Origin: JADJPO01 sp963825645
GTDB lineage: Bacteria > Actinomycetota > Actinomycetes > Actinomycetales > Kineosporiaceae
Direction of reading: 5' to 3'
NCBI GenBank assembly: GCA_963825645.1
Contig: CAWGTT010000008.1
Coordinates: 440,832 to 504,831, forward strand
DNA: 64,000 nucleotides
The notes beneath the pieces are model-generated. The model did no database searches. It saw only the letters and a list, made by a program, of their open reading frames with translations, and had not been told where the DNA came from. A program made the position numbers and the translations under genes. Positions within the stretch are counted from its first letter, which is position 1. Each line of letters opens with the position of its first letter. Positions 55,855 to 64,000 of this stretch are shown piece by piece.

Positions 55855-56953
55855 CTACTGATGCACTGGTGCTGCGGGGCTATATCCTACGGCTGCCAAA
55901 ACCGCATCAGTATTGGACTCAATACCGATGCCAATACCGGTGCGATAGGTGAAGGCGTCATAAGGCTGATTGTTGCCTTTGGTAATCTTCCCATCGGGCA
56001 CGATCTTGCCCTCTTCGATCAAAGCAGTCCCACACTTCATCAAAAGCTTTGCCTCGGATGCCCGCCCTATCCATGAAGGCCGTCTTGGTATCGCGGCCCA
56101 CTTTTGCTGCCGCATTGACGATGCGTTTCCGTTTCTCGTCGTGACGTACTTCCTGCCGCTCTTGCTTGTCCCGTTGGCGTGCGTTGCGGGGGTGGTCGAG
56201 TTGAGTGTCCCATTCGTCCCGATACGCGCCCACACCACATCCCCCAGAGGTGGTGATGCCCCTCGCTGCCGCCGGCGTTCATCCACAGCCAATGCCGCCC
56301 CGTATCGGAATCCCAGTTTCGGCGAGTCCCCAACAGCAGCCACCAGGCGCGACTCGGCCCAGCCGCTGCCGCTGATTTCCGAGAGTTCGGGCGGATCGTG
56401 CGGTTTTTCGCTTTTGCGGTTCTTGGTGTTGTGATTCACCAACAGCACCGTGCAGCCGGTGTCCGCCATCAGGGCATTGATGTGCCCGAGGGCCGTCGCC
56501 ATCGCGTAGACGTTATTGCTGCGGTGCGATCCCCGCAAAGGCAATGTAGGACGGGTCGATAATGAGCACGTCGATGCGCTGCCGTTCTACATTTCGCCGC
56601 AGGCCCGACAGGTGCGCATCGTTGGTGAGGTCCGGTATGCGAGTGGATAACTGCCAATCGTCGCCGAGGTCCGTCAAATTGAACCCTTTGGCGCTGGCCA
56701 TGATGCCGGCCGACTTGCGCAACTTCGATTTTCCGCTCTCGCCAGACAGCATCCACACCCGCCGCTGCTTTGGCACTTGAAAGCGCCCCAGGAATTCCAG
56801 CCCGCTGGCCACCGACAGCGACAAGTCGAGCGCCACCGAGGTTTTCAGCGTCTTGAATCGCCCGCTGCAAATGCCGCCCTGATTTGCCACGGCGATATCC
56901 TGAACAATGTATTCCGCTGCGGTCGTATCGTTGGCGAGTTCGATGGCAGTCAC
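55855..56953 (-). CDS. RepA-type AAA ATPase (plasmid/element replication), frameshifted
   Basis: ATG 56953. ATPase Walker A region GGICSGRFKTLKTSVALDLS, later RQRIDVLIIDPSYIAFAGIA (Walker B) and ALMADTGCTVLLVNHNTKNR (sensor). A frameshift near 56525 and another near 56240 break the chain; the last part resembles YRDEWDTQLDHPRNARQRDK-type C-termini. AAA_25 helicases of this kind serve phage and plasmid replication. ATGA overlap with the gene before it. Confidence 0.65.
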
Positions 56954-57432
56954 GTGTCAAACTCCAATGCGGATAGGTTGAGGGAATCGGTGAGCACTTC
57001 CACACGACTTTGAATCGCCGCAACCGGGTTCGGTTCGGTATGGGCTTGCCGGTACGCTTCCGCAGCGGCTTCGATGCTCTTACGCCGCACCCATAATTCA
57101 CGCACGCGATTTGCGTAGTGAATGAGGTTTGCCGCCGTCGCTGCCGATGCCGCAATCTTGCCCAACTCGGCAACGTCGAAATCAGCCGCCAGCAGCGTTA
57201 TGTCCAGCGGTTTGCCCGCCTCGTGCAACTGTCGCATCAGGCCGAACAGGTTCGCGTGCAGGTCATCGTAAAAGTGGTCGGGCGTCAGCCACGCCACGTC
57301 ATCGTGGATGGTCTCGTAAATCAATAGCGATGCCAAGAGGCTTACCGCTCGGCATTTGTATCGCTTGGCGGGGTTTGATCCCACAAGTCGCGGAGCGATT
57401 CCCGTTTCGGTGGCGGTAGCGTTACGTGTCAT
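56950..57432 (-). CDS. DnaB N-terminal domain protein
   Basis: 160 residues, ATG 57432. WLTPDHFYDDLHANLFGLMR then AGKPLDITLLAADFDVAELG is the DnaB-N helical domain; the RecA-like helicase half is absent. It overlaps the HTH gene before and the RepA-like gene after by ATGA. It may load or regulate the element helicase. Confidence 0.75.
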   Translation of the reverse strand: MTRNATATETGIAPRLVGSNPAKRYKCRAVSLLASLLIYETIHDDVAWLTPDHFYDDLHANLFGLMRQLHEAGKPLDITLLAADFDVAELGKIAASAATAANLIHYANRVRELWVRRKSIEAAAEAYRQAHTEPNPVAAIQSRVEVLTDSLNLSALEFDT

Positions 57433-57647
57433 TTGGCACTCCGGGCCGCACCCCGATTGGCGTCAATAAAGGCGTGCAGGTCCGCCGGCGAGTACAGCAC
57501 CCGCCGGCCAATCCGCACCACCGGAATCGCGCCCTCGTTGGTGAAACTCCATAAAGTGCGTTCACTCACGCTCAGTAGCCGTGCAGCCTCGCGTGCTGTC
57601 AGCAACAGTTTATCGGTTGTGGCATCCGAGTTGCCCAGTCCGTCCAT
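57429..57647 (-). CDS. HTH_17/excisionase-like protein
   Basis: 72 residues: LTAREAARLLSVSERTLWSF then AIPVVRIGRRVLYSPADLHA is the MerR/excisionase HTH fold. Likely the element's excisionase or transcription factor; starts at 57647 and couples to the DnaB-N gene. Confidence 0.85.
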   Translation of the reverse strand: MDGLGNSDATTDKLLLTAREAARLLSVSERTLWSFTNEGAIPVVRIGRRVLYSPADLHAFIDANRGAARSAK

Positions 57648-57692
57648 CGGGGGTATCCTTTCATCAAGTGACTAGCCTGCTTCGGCAGACGG

Positions 57693-57718
57693 CCCGGCGA
57701 CCTTCGCTGGGCTTTTTT
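57693..57718 (+). terminator. Rho-independent terminator-like hairpin
   Basis: CCCGGCGA / TCGCTGGG stem (one G-T pair), 3-nt loop, then TTTTTT. It would stop plus-strand transcription, yet the flanking genes are on the minus strand, so it may guard against readthrough from the other side. Confidence 0.55.
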
Positions 57719-57720
57719 AA

Positions 57721-57790
57721 TGGACCGACCGGGAATCGAACCCGGCAGAGACAAGGTGACTAGCCAGCCTCGGCGACCACGCCCCGGCCC
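57721..57790 (-). other. tRNA-like sequence, degenerate
   Basis: On the minus strand a perfect T-arm (CCGGG-TTCGATT-CCCGG) and an acceptor stem GGGCCGG/TCGGTCC that pairs with two G-T pairs flank a 70-nt body. The anticodon stem has mismatches and the D-arm is short. Loop GGCTAGT might give a CTA anticodon. A near copy of part of it (GTGACTAGCCTGC...) lies at 57667-57690. Could be a tRNA remnant. Confidence 0.35.
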
Positions 57791-57796
57791 ACCGCG

Positions 57797-58027
57797 TTAG
57801 TGGCGCATCACCTCCCACTGTTCACGGTCGGGACAGCCGGCGTTCAGCCAGGCCTCAAGTTCGGCGCGGTTCCACCGCCGGCTGCGTCCCAGGGAAACGG
57901 GACGCGGGCAGCGACCCGAAGAATGCAGCGCCCACCAGTGGCGTTCGCTGATGCCCAGTAGCTTGGCCGCTTCGCCGGCAGATAAGGCGATGCGAGGCGA
58001 CTCAGAAGAATTCGTTGCGTTGCTCAT
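57797..58027 (-). CDS. AlpA/HTH_17-like protein
   Basis: 76 residues: ALSAGEAAKLLGISERHWWA then PRPVSLGRSRRWNRAELEAW, an HTH_17 protein like AlpA. Second small HTH in the element; together with 57429-57647 may control excision. Confidence 0.85.
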   Translation of the reverse strand: MSNATNSSESPRIALSAGEAAKLLGISERHWWALHSSGRCPRPVSLGRSRRWNRAELEAWLNAGCPDREQWEVMRH

Positions 58028-58101
58028 ACCCGCAATCTAGCGGGCAGATTTACTGCGAGAAGGTGGAATCACTGCTCGTGTCCACTTCTGTCCAGTTGTG
58101 G

Positions 58102-58450
58102 TCACTTCTGTGCAGTTGGCAAGTCATCTAGATGAACCTGATAGCTCTTGTCCGAGAGTTTCTTCGTTCGGATTCTGTCGCCTTTGTTCGCCCATCGAAC
58201 AAACGTGCGCGCGGAAATACCAAACTTTTTGGCCCATCGACTTGGCGAATCTGGCTTCGACCACCGCACTTCGCCTTTTGATTCCGTGAGTGGCACCAGC
58301 GCAGCGGTGCCAGGTGAGTCGTCGGCAACATGTTTTTTCAGCGACCGCCGATCTGACGTTACTCAAGTTTCGACGGACTATCGTGTACTCCAACTCGATT
58401 CTGGAAATCAACTCGTGTGCATCCCAATCCAATTCAGCGACTAGCTCCAC
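58102..58450 (-). CDS. Small DNA-binding protein, frameshifted in an A-run
   Basis: Starts GTG 58450 (MELVAELDWDAHELISRIEL). A six-A run near 58330 should have five; corrected, it continues HVADDSPGTAALVPLTESKG and SRWAKKFGISARTFVRWANK, an HTH, ending at 58102. Length fits one insertion. Probable regulator, 115 residues. Confidence 0.55.
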
Positions 58451-58455
58451 AACCT

Positions 58456-59055
58456 TCAGCGCTCGTCTTGCTTGTTTGTTAAGACAACACTGCCATCTAC
58501 TTCGTCGTGCGCAGACTCCATGGTCTCGTTTGCAATGGTATCGGCAATTTCTATGATGAGTGAATGGGTACTGCTTCCCGAGAACCTTCCACATCGAACA
58601 GGCACGTTGCCAAGCTCGATGGCTGCGGTTATCAGGTCTTGCTTCACGCGCGAATATGGAGCGCCTATCGAATCACTCTCACGCCACAGCTCGATGCGAA
58701 GTCCCTCGATTTGTTCAATTACTGCTCGTTCACGCACGTCATACGTCTGAAGACAGATTAGCTGACTGATCACTCGCAGCATTGTCTTAGCGGCCTCAAT
58801 TACTGGCTCCAGACAATCCAGTTTGTCGCGTCGAATCTCGTTTGCAATCTCCCGCTCTTTGTTTAGAGAACGACGTATTGGTGCAGACTCCTGATCGTCG
58901 CCGTCGGACTTCGGCCAAGGGACTTCGATGATGTGAGTGTTCCCCTTCGAGTGGTCTTCGAAAGTCACCCTCGCTTCACTGCCGGCCAGCTTAAACGTTA
59001 CGTTGTTTCCACCGTTCGCAAGCTCAATTGCGTCCAGCGGAGAACTGTTCCCCAT
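58456..59055 (-). CDS. Hypothetical helical protein
   Basis: 199 residues, ATG 59055. N-terminal beta part (NNVTFKLAGSEARVTFEDHS), then long helices (KEREIANEIRRDKLDCLEPV, REAVIEQ-like) with no recognised domain. It follows a terpene-cyclase-like gene and precedes the small HTH gene on the same strand. Intact frame. Confidence 0.6.
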   Translation of the reverse strand: MGNSSPLDAIELANGGNNVTFKLAGSEARVTFEDHSKGNTHIIEVPWPKSDGDDQESAPIRRSLNKEREIANEIRRDKLDCLEPVIEAAKTMLRVISQLICLQTYDVRERAVIEQIEGLRIELWRESDSIGAPYSRVKQDLITAAIELGNVPVRCGRFSGSSTHSLIIEIADTIANETMESAHDEVDGSVVLTNKQDER

Positions 59056-59709
59056 ACACTTCCTAACTCATAGCTCATTTGCCATAGACCATCGAAGCTT
59101 TGTATCGACAACAGCCAGTCGCGTGCGCGGTTTACCGACCGCTGCCAACCTCGCGGACGATCCAAAGCCAAGGCGTGAATTGCGGATGCCGTCGTTTCCA
59201 AATCTCCGTTCTCGCCTGCGACGCTTGGCCATCCCCCGTCGCTTAACTGACCCTTGAGAAGCAGCGCTGACGCCTGCGCGGACATCGCTGTGCCATTCAA
59301 GCCAAGGCGACGTATCGAAAACAGGAAACGTGCGGCTTGAAGAAAATCATCCTTGTCGGGAACGATGGTTGGGGCAAACGTTGGTTCGTAGAAAATGACT
59401 AGCTGTTCAATGCTTTGTCTGAGAGTGTCGCCCATGGTCTGCAACGCCATATCGGCTCGACACATGTTGAACAACCAGCAAGCACGCATACGAGGCGCGG
59501 AAAGTCCCCCACGTAGCAACGTCGCGTCGGCCAAAGGCCGCAACACTGTTCCACCATTTCTCAAAGCCGCCGATTTCGCACCAATGCACGCTGCGTAGCA
59601 TAGTGGGGGTGATGTGATCGTCTTCGATTCCATCGAACCACCAGTACCGAGGCGCGGTGGTGTAAACAATGGAAGGGTCTTCGTGGTCTGCATTGAAACT
59701 GCTCTGCAT
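58998..59709 (-). CDS. Prenyltransferase/squalene-cyclase-repeat-like protein, frameshifted
   Basis: ATG 59709 (MQSSFNADHEDPSIVYTTAP). A G-run near 59512 with one base too many splits it; corrected, it continues LSAPRMRACWLFNMCRADMA to LLLKGQLSDGGWPSVAGENG and LLSIQSFDGLWQMSYE. The QxxDGGW/FDGLW pair is typical of alpha-alpha toroid prenyltransferase/terpene cyclase repeats. No active-site Asp motif is seen; function unknown. Confidence 0.55.
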
Positions 59710-59744
59710 CAAGCCAAGTCGAGCGAACAGTTTCGATCACTGAT

Positions 59745-59982
59745 TCACATTCGCACCCGCGGCTGACAAGGTATGTCAGCTTTGAGGTAGCCATATTCAA
59801 ACCATTCATCGAAGCTGTTGGCTACGAAGGTCAGGTACGCGGCGGCTTTGTCGATAGGTGGCAGATCAGACACCGCCTCGCGCATTGCTGCGCACCTTAC
59901 ACTGCACATCCTGCATTCGATATATGCGTTTCGATTCCGCAGAGAAGCGCCGGTACAATTCAGCAACATCGGAATCGACCAT
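59745..59982 (-). CDS. Small hypothetical protein, frameshifted
   Basis: ATG 59982: MVDSDVAELYRRFSAESKRI, then in the next frame DLPPIDKAAAYLTFVANSFD and EWFEYGYLKADIPCQPRVRM. Length fits one insertion; about 79 residues. Upstream of the toroid gene. No family recognised. Confidence 0.4.
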
Positions 59983-60057
59983 GTTCACCCACCCTTTGCC
60001 GGGCCGATTCGGGCGACGGGCGTGGAAGGTAGGTGAGAACCACGCGCCGCCGCCCAA

Positions 60058-60435
60058 ACCGCTTGGCCACCCGTCGGCAGCCGTCCCGGTTGATTCTGTG
60101 AAAAGAAAGAACCTACGCCGGCAGTTTACCTATCTTGTGACCGGCGAAGCAAATGCCGATCCCTCAGCCGACGACCATCCCCAACCCCCCCGCGCCGGTG
60201 CCCCCGGCAATTCACCGCTTAACCCGTTCGACGGCAACAGGTTGCGGCGTACGTTAAGCCGAGGTAGCGTAAGGGGTTTGGCGGCGCGGCGATGAACGCA
60301 ACCGCTCAAGAACCGCACCTCGTCGCTGGCAGTTCATCGTTGAATTCTGCGGTTTTGTTTGTCAGGAATGCGCGCGGCGGACTACCGTAGGTAGGGACGT
60401 TGCAGGCCACGAGTTCAGGTTTTAGGAAGGCGACA
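60058..60435. other. No gene found; unannotated stretch
   Basis: Frames are short and Arg/Pro-rich. A CCCCAACCCCCCC run near 60180 is low-complexity. May hold a promoter for the PEP-CTERM gene that starts at 60436; nothing specific is seen. Confidence 0.4.
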
Positions 60436-61079
60436 ATGCGCACACTACTGTTGACGGCTATTCTCTGTGCCGCCCTACTAGGCGACAGCACTGCTGCTTC
60501 AATAATTGGCTTTGAGAATTTATTGGGTGATACACTTGTGACTAACCAGTTTGCTTCCGAAGGCATCGTTTTTGATGGCGCTTGGGTGGCAGAAGGGGGC
60601 GGGGCGAGGCACTACGCCAAATTTGATTTCAGGCGAGATTTGGGCCAACGATAATTCTAATCCTGGTGTGGTTTCAGGCTACTTTGTCGATCCGAACAAC
60701 ACATCCCAACTTGCCACAACAAACTACTTCGAGGCCTTGGGGATATACGTTGATTCGGACACCCGTATTTTTCTTGACGTGTTTGACGTAGATGGAATTC
60801 TACTGGGATCCACATCTAGGATTGACGACGGCGTTTTGAGCATCAGTCAATCCAACATTCACAGGTTCGCTCTCTACCACACAAAATTTTGGCTTCTCTG
60901 GTATCGATGATCTAATCGGCTTCGACGACATTATGTTCAATGACGTTACCCCAGTAGTTGTTGATCCCGACCCCAACCCTAACGTCATCCCGGAACCCTC
61001 CACTTACATCGTCTTCACCGGCCTGATACTCTGCTTTGGCGTCGCCGGTTGGTGGCGCAAGCGAAGACAAGCGGCATAA
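60436..61079 (+). CDS. PEP-CTERM protein, two frameshifts
   Basis: Signal peptide MRTLLLTAILCAALLGDSTA; the body runs through three frames (each step one extra base, total length fits two insertions), with YFVDPNNTSQLATTNYFEAL and ending DPNPNVIPEPSTYVIFTGLI plus CFGVAGWWRKRRQAA. This C-terminal signal is cleaved by exosortase EpsH/XrtD-type enzymes; no exosortase is in the window. Confidence 0.75.
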
Positions 61080-61091
61080 GCACCCAGATAT

Positions 61092-61778
61092 ATGTCCATC
61101 CGAATAGTCACGTTCGCAACTTCGTGCGTCATTCTGATCCTCGCGCACTTAGCTGCTTGCCCAGCAGCCATCATCACGAACCCCAGTCAGATCGACTCAA
61201 ACGCAATCATCATTGACTTCGAGTCGCTTCCTGACCGCACACAGGTACCCATCACCGATGGATTTGCCACGATTACGGCGCAATCAGGCAACGGCGTAGC
61301 GGTCAATGTCTTGACGCGGTCGGACTTCTTGGAGCATCCAGGTATCTACGAAGGCCAGTTTCTTGGGTTCGGCCCTAACGACTACTTCATCGAATTCGAC
61401 CGACCAGTCGCGCAATTCGGATTTGGAATCATCGACCCGAATTGGGAAGGCAACATTGTCCGTGCCTACGATTCCAACAACAACATCATCGAAACGATTG
61501 TCTCGGTCACGTCCGAATTTCCAGTCGGTGCGACGGGCGGCGACTTTTCCACATACGTCGGTTTTGTCCGACTCTCCAATGACATCAAGCGAATCGAACT
61601 GATTCATGCACCGGCACCCAACGCTAACCAACTCGACGACCATATCGGGATCGACAATGTCACGTACTATGAGTTGTCGGCTCAAAATCCCCGAACCATC
61701 TTCGATTCTAATTCTTACTGGCCTTGCATCTGCTTCGCTCTGGCGCGTTGGTGGCGGAAGCAACGGCAAGCTGCATAA
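61092..61778 (+). CDS. PEP-CTERM protein with the sorting signal out of frame
   Basis: Starts 61092 with a signal segment (VTFATSCVILILAHLAACPA). Body: FGPNDYFIEFDRPVAQFGFG. In the neighbouring frame (about 61680-61740) KIPEPSSILILTGLASASLW gives the PEP-CTERM helix, then the original frame supplies RWWRKQRQAA and the stop. Two compensating indels thus scramble the anchor. Either sequencing error or a recent loss of sorting. Confidence 0.65.
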   Translation: MSIRIVTFATSCVILILAHLAACPAAIITNPSQIDSNAIIIDFESLPDRTQVPITDGFATITAQSGNGVAVNVLTRSDFLEHPGIYEGQFLGFGPNDYFIEFDRPVAQFGFGIIDPNWEGNIVRAYDSNNNIIETIVSVTSEFPVGATGGDFSTYVGFVRLSNDIKRIELIHAPAPNANQLDDHIGIDNVTYYELSAQNPRTIFDSNSYWPCICFALARWWRKQRQAA

Positions 61779-62260
61779 AGCCAACAACTCAAGCCCTGCC
61801 GATACAGTGGGGCCTTTCTTTGCGCGGCGAAGTATTCCAGCGAAAATATCTCCCCGCCGCAGATACTTCAGTTGGCCGATCCGATGGTGACCCGCCCCCG
61901 TCCGTACGGTGTGTTGTGATGGCCGGTGGTTCCCGATCCTGCCGCCGGCGCATGACGCGAGAGCGACCCGCCGACTGACTCTGTGCACGGCGATGGGCTG
62001 CTCCGGGCCGCATCACGGCAAACCGCTGTGAAGGACCCACCGAAACCCCGCAATCAAAACCTGACATTTCTCACAGGCCCATGACCTCCGGTCACCATTT
62101 CCTGTCGCGGGCAAGATTGCACTACCCCCCTCATTTTGACAGCAGAGAGGCGACCCTAGCCTACGGTCACCAAATCGCACGGATGGTGAGATGGAACGGC
62201 CCCTGGGGAACAACTGCTCCGGTCGTGGGCACCGATGTATCGAAGAGACTCGGCCTAACG
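61779..62260. other. Intergenic stretch between PEP-CTERM genes
   Basis: Short, unrelated frames only. It separates a plus-strand gene from the convergent PEP-CTERM gene at 62261. No terminator hairpin obvious to me. Confidence 0.4.
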
Positions 62261-62950
62261 TCACGCCCTTCGCTTCCGCCACCAGCCGGCTAGGCCGAAG
62301 CAGAAGATTAGTCCAGCGAATATGACATAGGTGGAGGGTTCGGGAATTACGTTGGGATCTGGATCTGGATCTGGGTCGGGGACGACTGCTTCGGTTGAAA
62401 AGATCATGTAGTTGAATTCGTCTACGCCGACAAAACCAAAGACGAGGTCAATTTGGTTCAATTGCGACTCGTCTGGCAAGATATCGACTGCCGCATTTGT
62501 TGGGAAAACAAGATTATCCAAGTCTGCCAACACCACTTCCATCGATCCAGTGGCTGGCGTGTTGTCCAACACAAATGAATCCTGACCAAAATCTGAGTCG
62601 GCGATTGCCCGAAACAAATCACTACCGCCGAAGTTCGACACGTTGTCAACGGAGTCAAGCACGTAGTTGGAGCTGGAAAAGACAGACCCTTGAACGTTGA
62701 GAACGTAGCCAGTAGGTATCAACGCAGGGAACGTGGCATTGTTAACCACATTGTCGGGTAGCGGAGACGTAGTGGGGTCGTACGAAAATGCGCCGGTCAC
62801 ATCGTCGCCTACACCGACGCTGAGGCCAAACGGATTGCCCACAACTTCTGTAATTTTGCCGGAGTAATTGACAGTTATGATCGCCGCCTCTAGCTGCCCT
62901 ACCCCAATCAACACAACGATTGTCGCCAATCCGACGGTTCGACGATTCAT
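62261..62950 (-). CDS. PEP-CTERM protein, intact
   Basis: ATG 62950 after GGGGGAG. 229 residues: signal peptide (GLATIVVLIGVGQLEAAI), beta-rich body (FGLSVGVGDDVTGAFSYDPT), an Asp/Pro spacer (PDPDPDPDPN) and the PEP-CTERM end VIPEPSTYVIFAGLIFCF then WWRKRRA. Very like 60436-61079 at the C-terminus. Likely surface-anchored after exosortase cleavage. Confidence 0.88.
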   Translation of the reverse strand: MNRRTVGLATIVVLIGVGQLEAAIITVNYSGKITEVVGNPFGLSVGVGDDVTGAFSYDPTTSPLPDNVVNNATFPALIPTGYVLNVQGSVFSSSNYVLDSVDNVSNFGGSDLFRAIADSDFGQDSFVLDNTPATGSMEVVLADLDNLVFPTNAAVDILPDESQLNQIDLVFGFVGVDEFNYMIFSTEAVVPDPDPDPDPNVIPEPSTYVIFAGLIFCFGLAGWWRKRRA

Positions 62951-64000
62951 TGCTCCCCCTCCCAAGTGGCCATTTGGTTACTTCCAGCAAACTAGCCAAG
63001 CACGGGATAGATTTCAACTATCGAATGCCCGATTTCCGTGTTTCAAGCAGAATTCAGGACCATGCAATTGCGGAAAACCTCAGTGGCCCGTTTTCTCTTA
63101 TTTCGCCAAAAAACGCGCGCCCCTAAACGATGGTCTGACGCTGGCGGCCCCAGGTATCCCCTCTTCCCCACGGGTCCTTCGCCCGATGATCAGCCCAGCG
63201 GTTCCCCGCCTGCGAGGTGGTCAGAGAGAGAGTTCGTCCGTCTTGTCCGGCCCACGCTAAAATAGCCGTGGGGGTTCGGGGGCCGATATGCGCGGATCGA
63301 AGCACACTGACCAGTGCTTGCCCATCTTAACTTGAAATCCCAGTTGCGCCGGACGGGGGCTATCTTAAGTACCGTCTTTGGCGCGCGTGGGGGGTGCGGT
63401 AAACATTCTGGGTCGGCGCTTAGTCGTACCCTTGTTCTACCGTAGTTTTTGGTGAATCTGACGTGCCAACTAGTCGCGCGTTGGCTCACCACCCCTTCGC
63501 GAAGGGAAAACGCGGCACAGACGACCGGGGGAATGCTGGCCCCGCGCACGTATAGGTGGGTGTTTTGGCCGTGCTTTGCTTGTGTTTGCCCGATTCACCT
63601 ATCCCACGAGCCATCAAATCGCCCAGTTCAACGCGCTTCAGCGTCGCGCCAGAGAGCGGATAGATGAGTCCCAATCGCTCGCGGCCCCTGCCGAGCGGTT
63701 CAGTTTCCAGCCGCGTGGGTCCCCCGTCGCCGAATCCTGTAGCAACACCAGCGGCGGCTGGCTGGAATTCTGTTGCTACAGAAACCGCGCCGCCCGACCA
63801 TCGCTTTCGTTACGCGCGTGTTAGTGTCGCCAAGAATGGTGGACAGGCCCGAAATCGCCTTTCTTAGCCGGGCCGTTCATCCCCTCAAACAGGCGGGTTG
63901 TTCGCGGGCGGGTGCGCGCGCGAGCGGGAGTTCCCCGAAATCGGCTCTCTCCCCGGCCGTCACCACGTCCCCCGCGTCATCCCCCTCCTGCTCCCCTTGC
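62951..64000. other. No confident gene in the last kilobase
   Basis: Only short frames. Minus-strand LIYPLSGATLKRVELGDLMA (about 63610-63670) could be real but has no known family. One inverted repeat lies at 63738-63780. May be planctomycete intergenic repeat sequence. Confidence 0.4.
63738..63780. repeat. 10-bp perfect inverted repeat, 23-nt spacer
   Basis: TGTAGCAACA (63738-63747) and TGTTGCTACA (63771-63780). No T-run follows, so not a standard terminator. Could be a small mobile repeat end or regulatory hairpin. Confidence 0.55.

Noticed and set aside
62345..62385. GGATCT-type short repeat as possible regulatory repeat
   Set aside because: It codes the Asp-Pro spacer of the PEP-CTERM protein, a known low-complexity linker.
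1..64000. CRISPR array or rRNA genes
   Set aside because: No regularly spaced repeats of about 25-40 bp with unique spacers and no conserved rRNA stretches were noticed.

Overview
The window appears to join two unrelated genomes. About 1-44,775 is very GC-rich DNA of an actinobacterium: leaderless TANNNT promoters ending 6-8 nt before GTG/ATG starts, a LexA-type SOS box on 13E12/DUF222-HNH genes, a class F sortase with a DUF4397 partner, DUF2510, and many PIN-type toxin-antitoxin (TA) modules. From about 44,786 to the end the DNA is less GC-rich and planctomycete-like: tandem DUF1254/DUF1214 proteins, a large lipoprotein arylsulfatase, tRNA-Leu, a tRNA-linked integrative element and PEP-CTERM proteins. 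A gene is cut at the seam on both sides, so I favour an assembly chimera over horizontal transfer.

Actinobacterial part. 1-4.4 kb: a subtilase (leaving the window) and an operon of small membrane proteins ending in an acyltransferase. 4.3-7.5 kb: first copy of a 1.25 kb lipase repeat, a 5'-truncated DUF1254/DUF1214 gene and a methyltransferase. 7.5-13.9 kb: DUF2293 protein, first 13E12 copy, sulfatase, a membrane-anchored SagB-like oxidoreductase and an LLM oxidoreductase remnant. 13.9-19.2 kb: a TetR regulator divergent from a DUF6326 gene with two palindromic operators, a DUF4397-sortase pair and an FAD monooxygenase. 19.4-27 kb: second lipase copy, monoglyceride lipase, MntA-HepT TA pair, a MerR/HATPase/DUF4325 regulator, a CsoR-type operator with a membrane protein, and the second 13E12 copy. 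27-41.4 kb: an accessory island with two Phd/VapC pairs, a VapBC pair, an XRE/nucleotidyltransferase pair, MazEF and a decayed HTH/AbiEii-like pair, mixed with fragments of other genes, plus an unusual two-gene unit with a pRiA4b-ORF3 domain. 41.4-44.8 kb: a dehydrogenase and hypothetical genes.

Planctomycete part. 44.8-53.5 kb: a SpoIIAA/STAS-like fragment, DUF1254/DUF1214 proteins (one a tandem double protein), a PDZ protein, a His-rich membrane peptide and an 898-aa sulfatase. 53.9-59.9 kb: tRNA-Leu(TAG) followed by an integrative element with a tyrosine recombinase, XRE and excisionase-like HTH proteins, a RepA-type ATPase, a DnaB-N protein and hypothetical genes. 60.4-63 kb: three PEP-CTERM proteins.

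Many genes in both parts carry single-base insertions or deletions, often in homopolymers, that are simple to reconcile with intact parents. They look more like uncorrected sequencing error than biology, although the 27-41 kb fragments are real decay or rearrangement. All family names come from motif recognition by eye; no database search was run.
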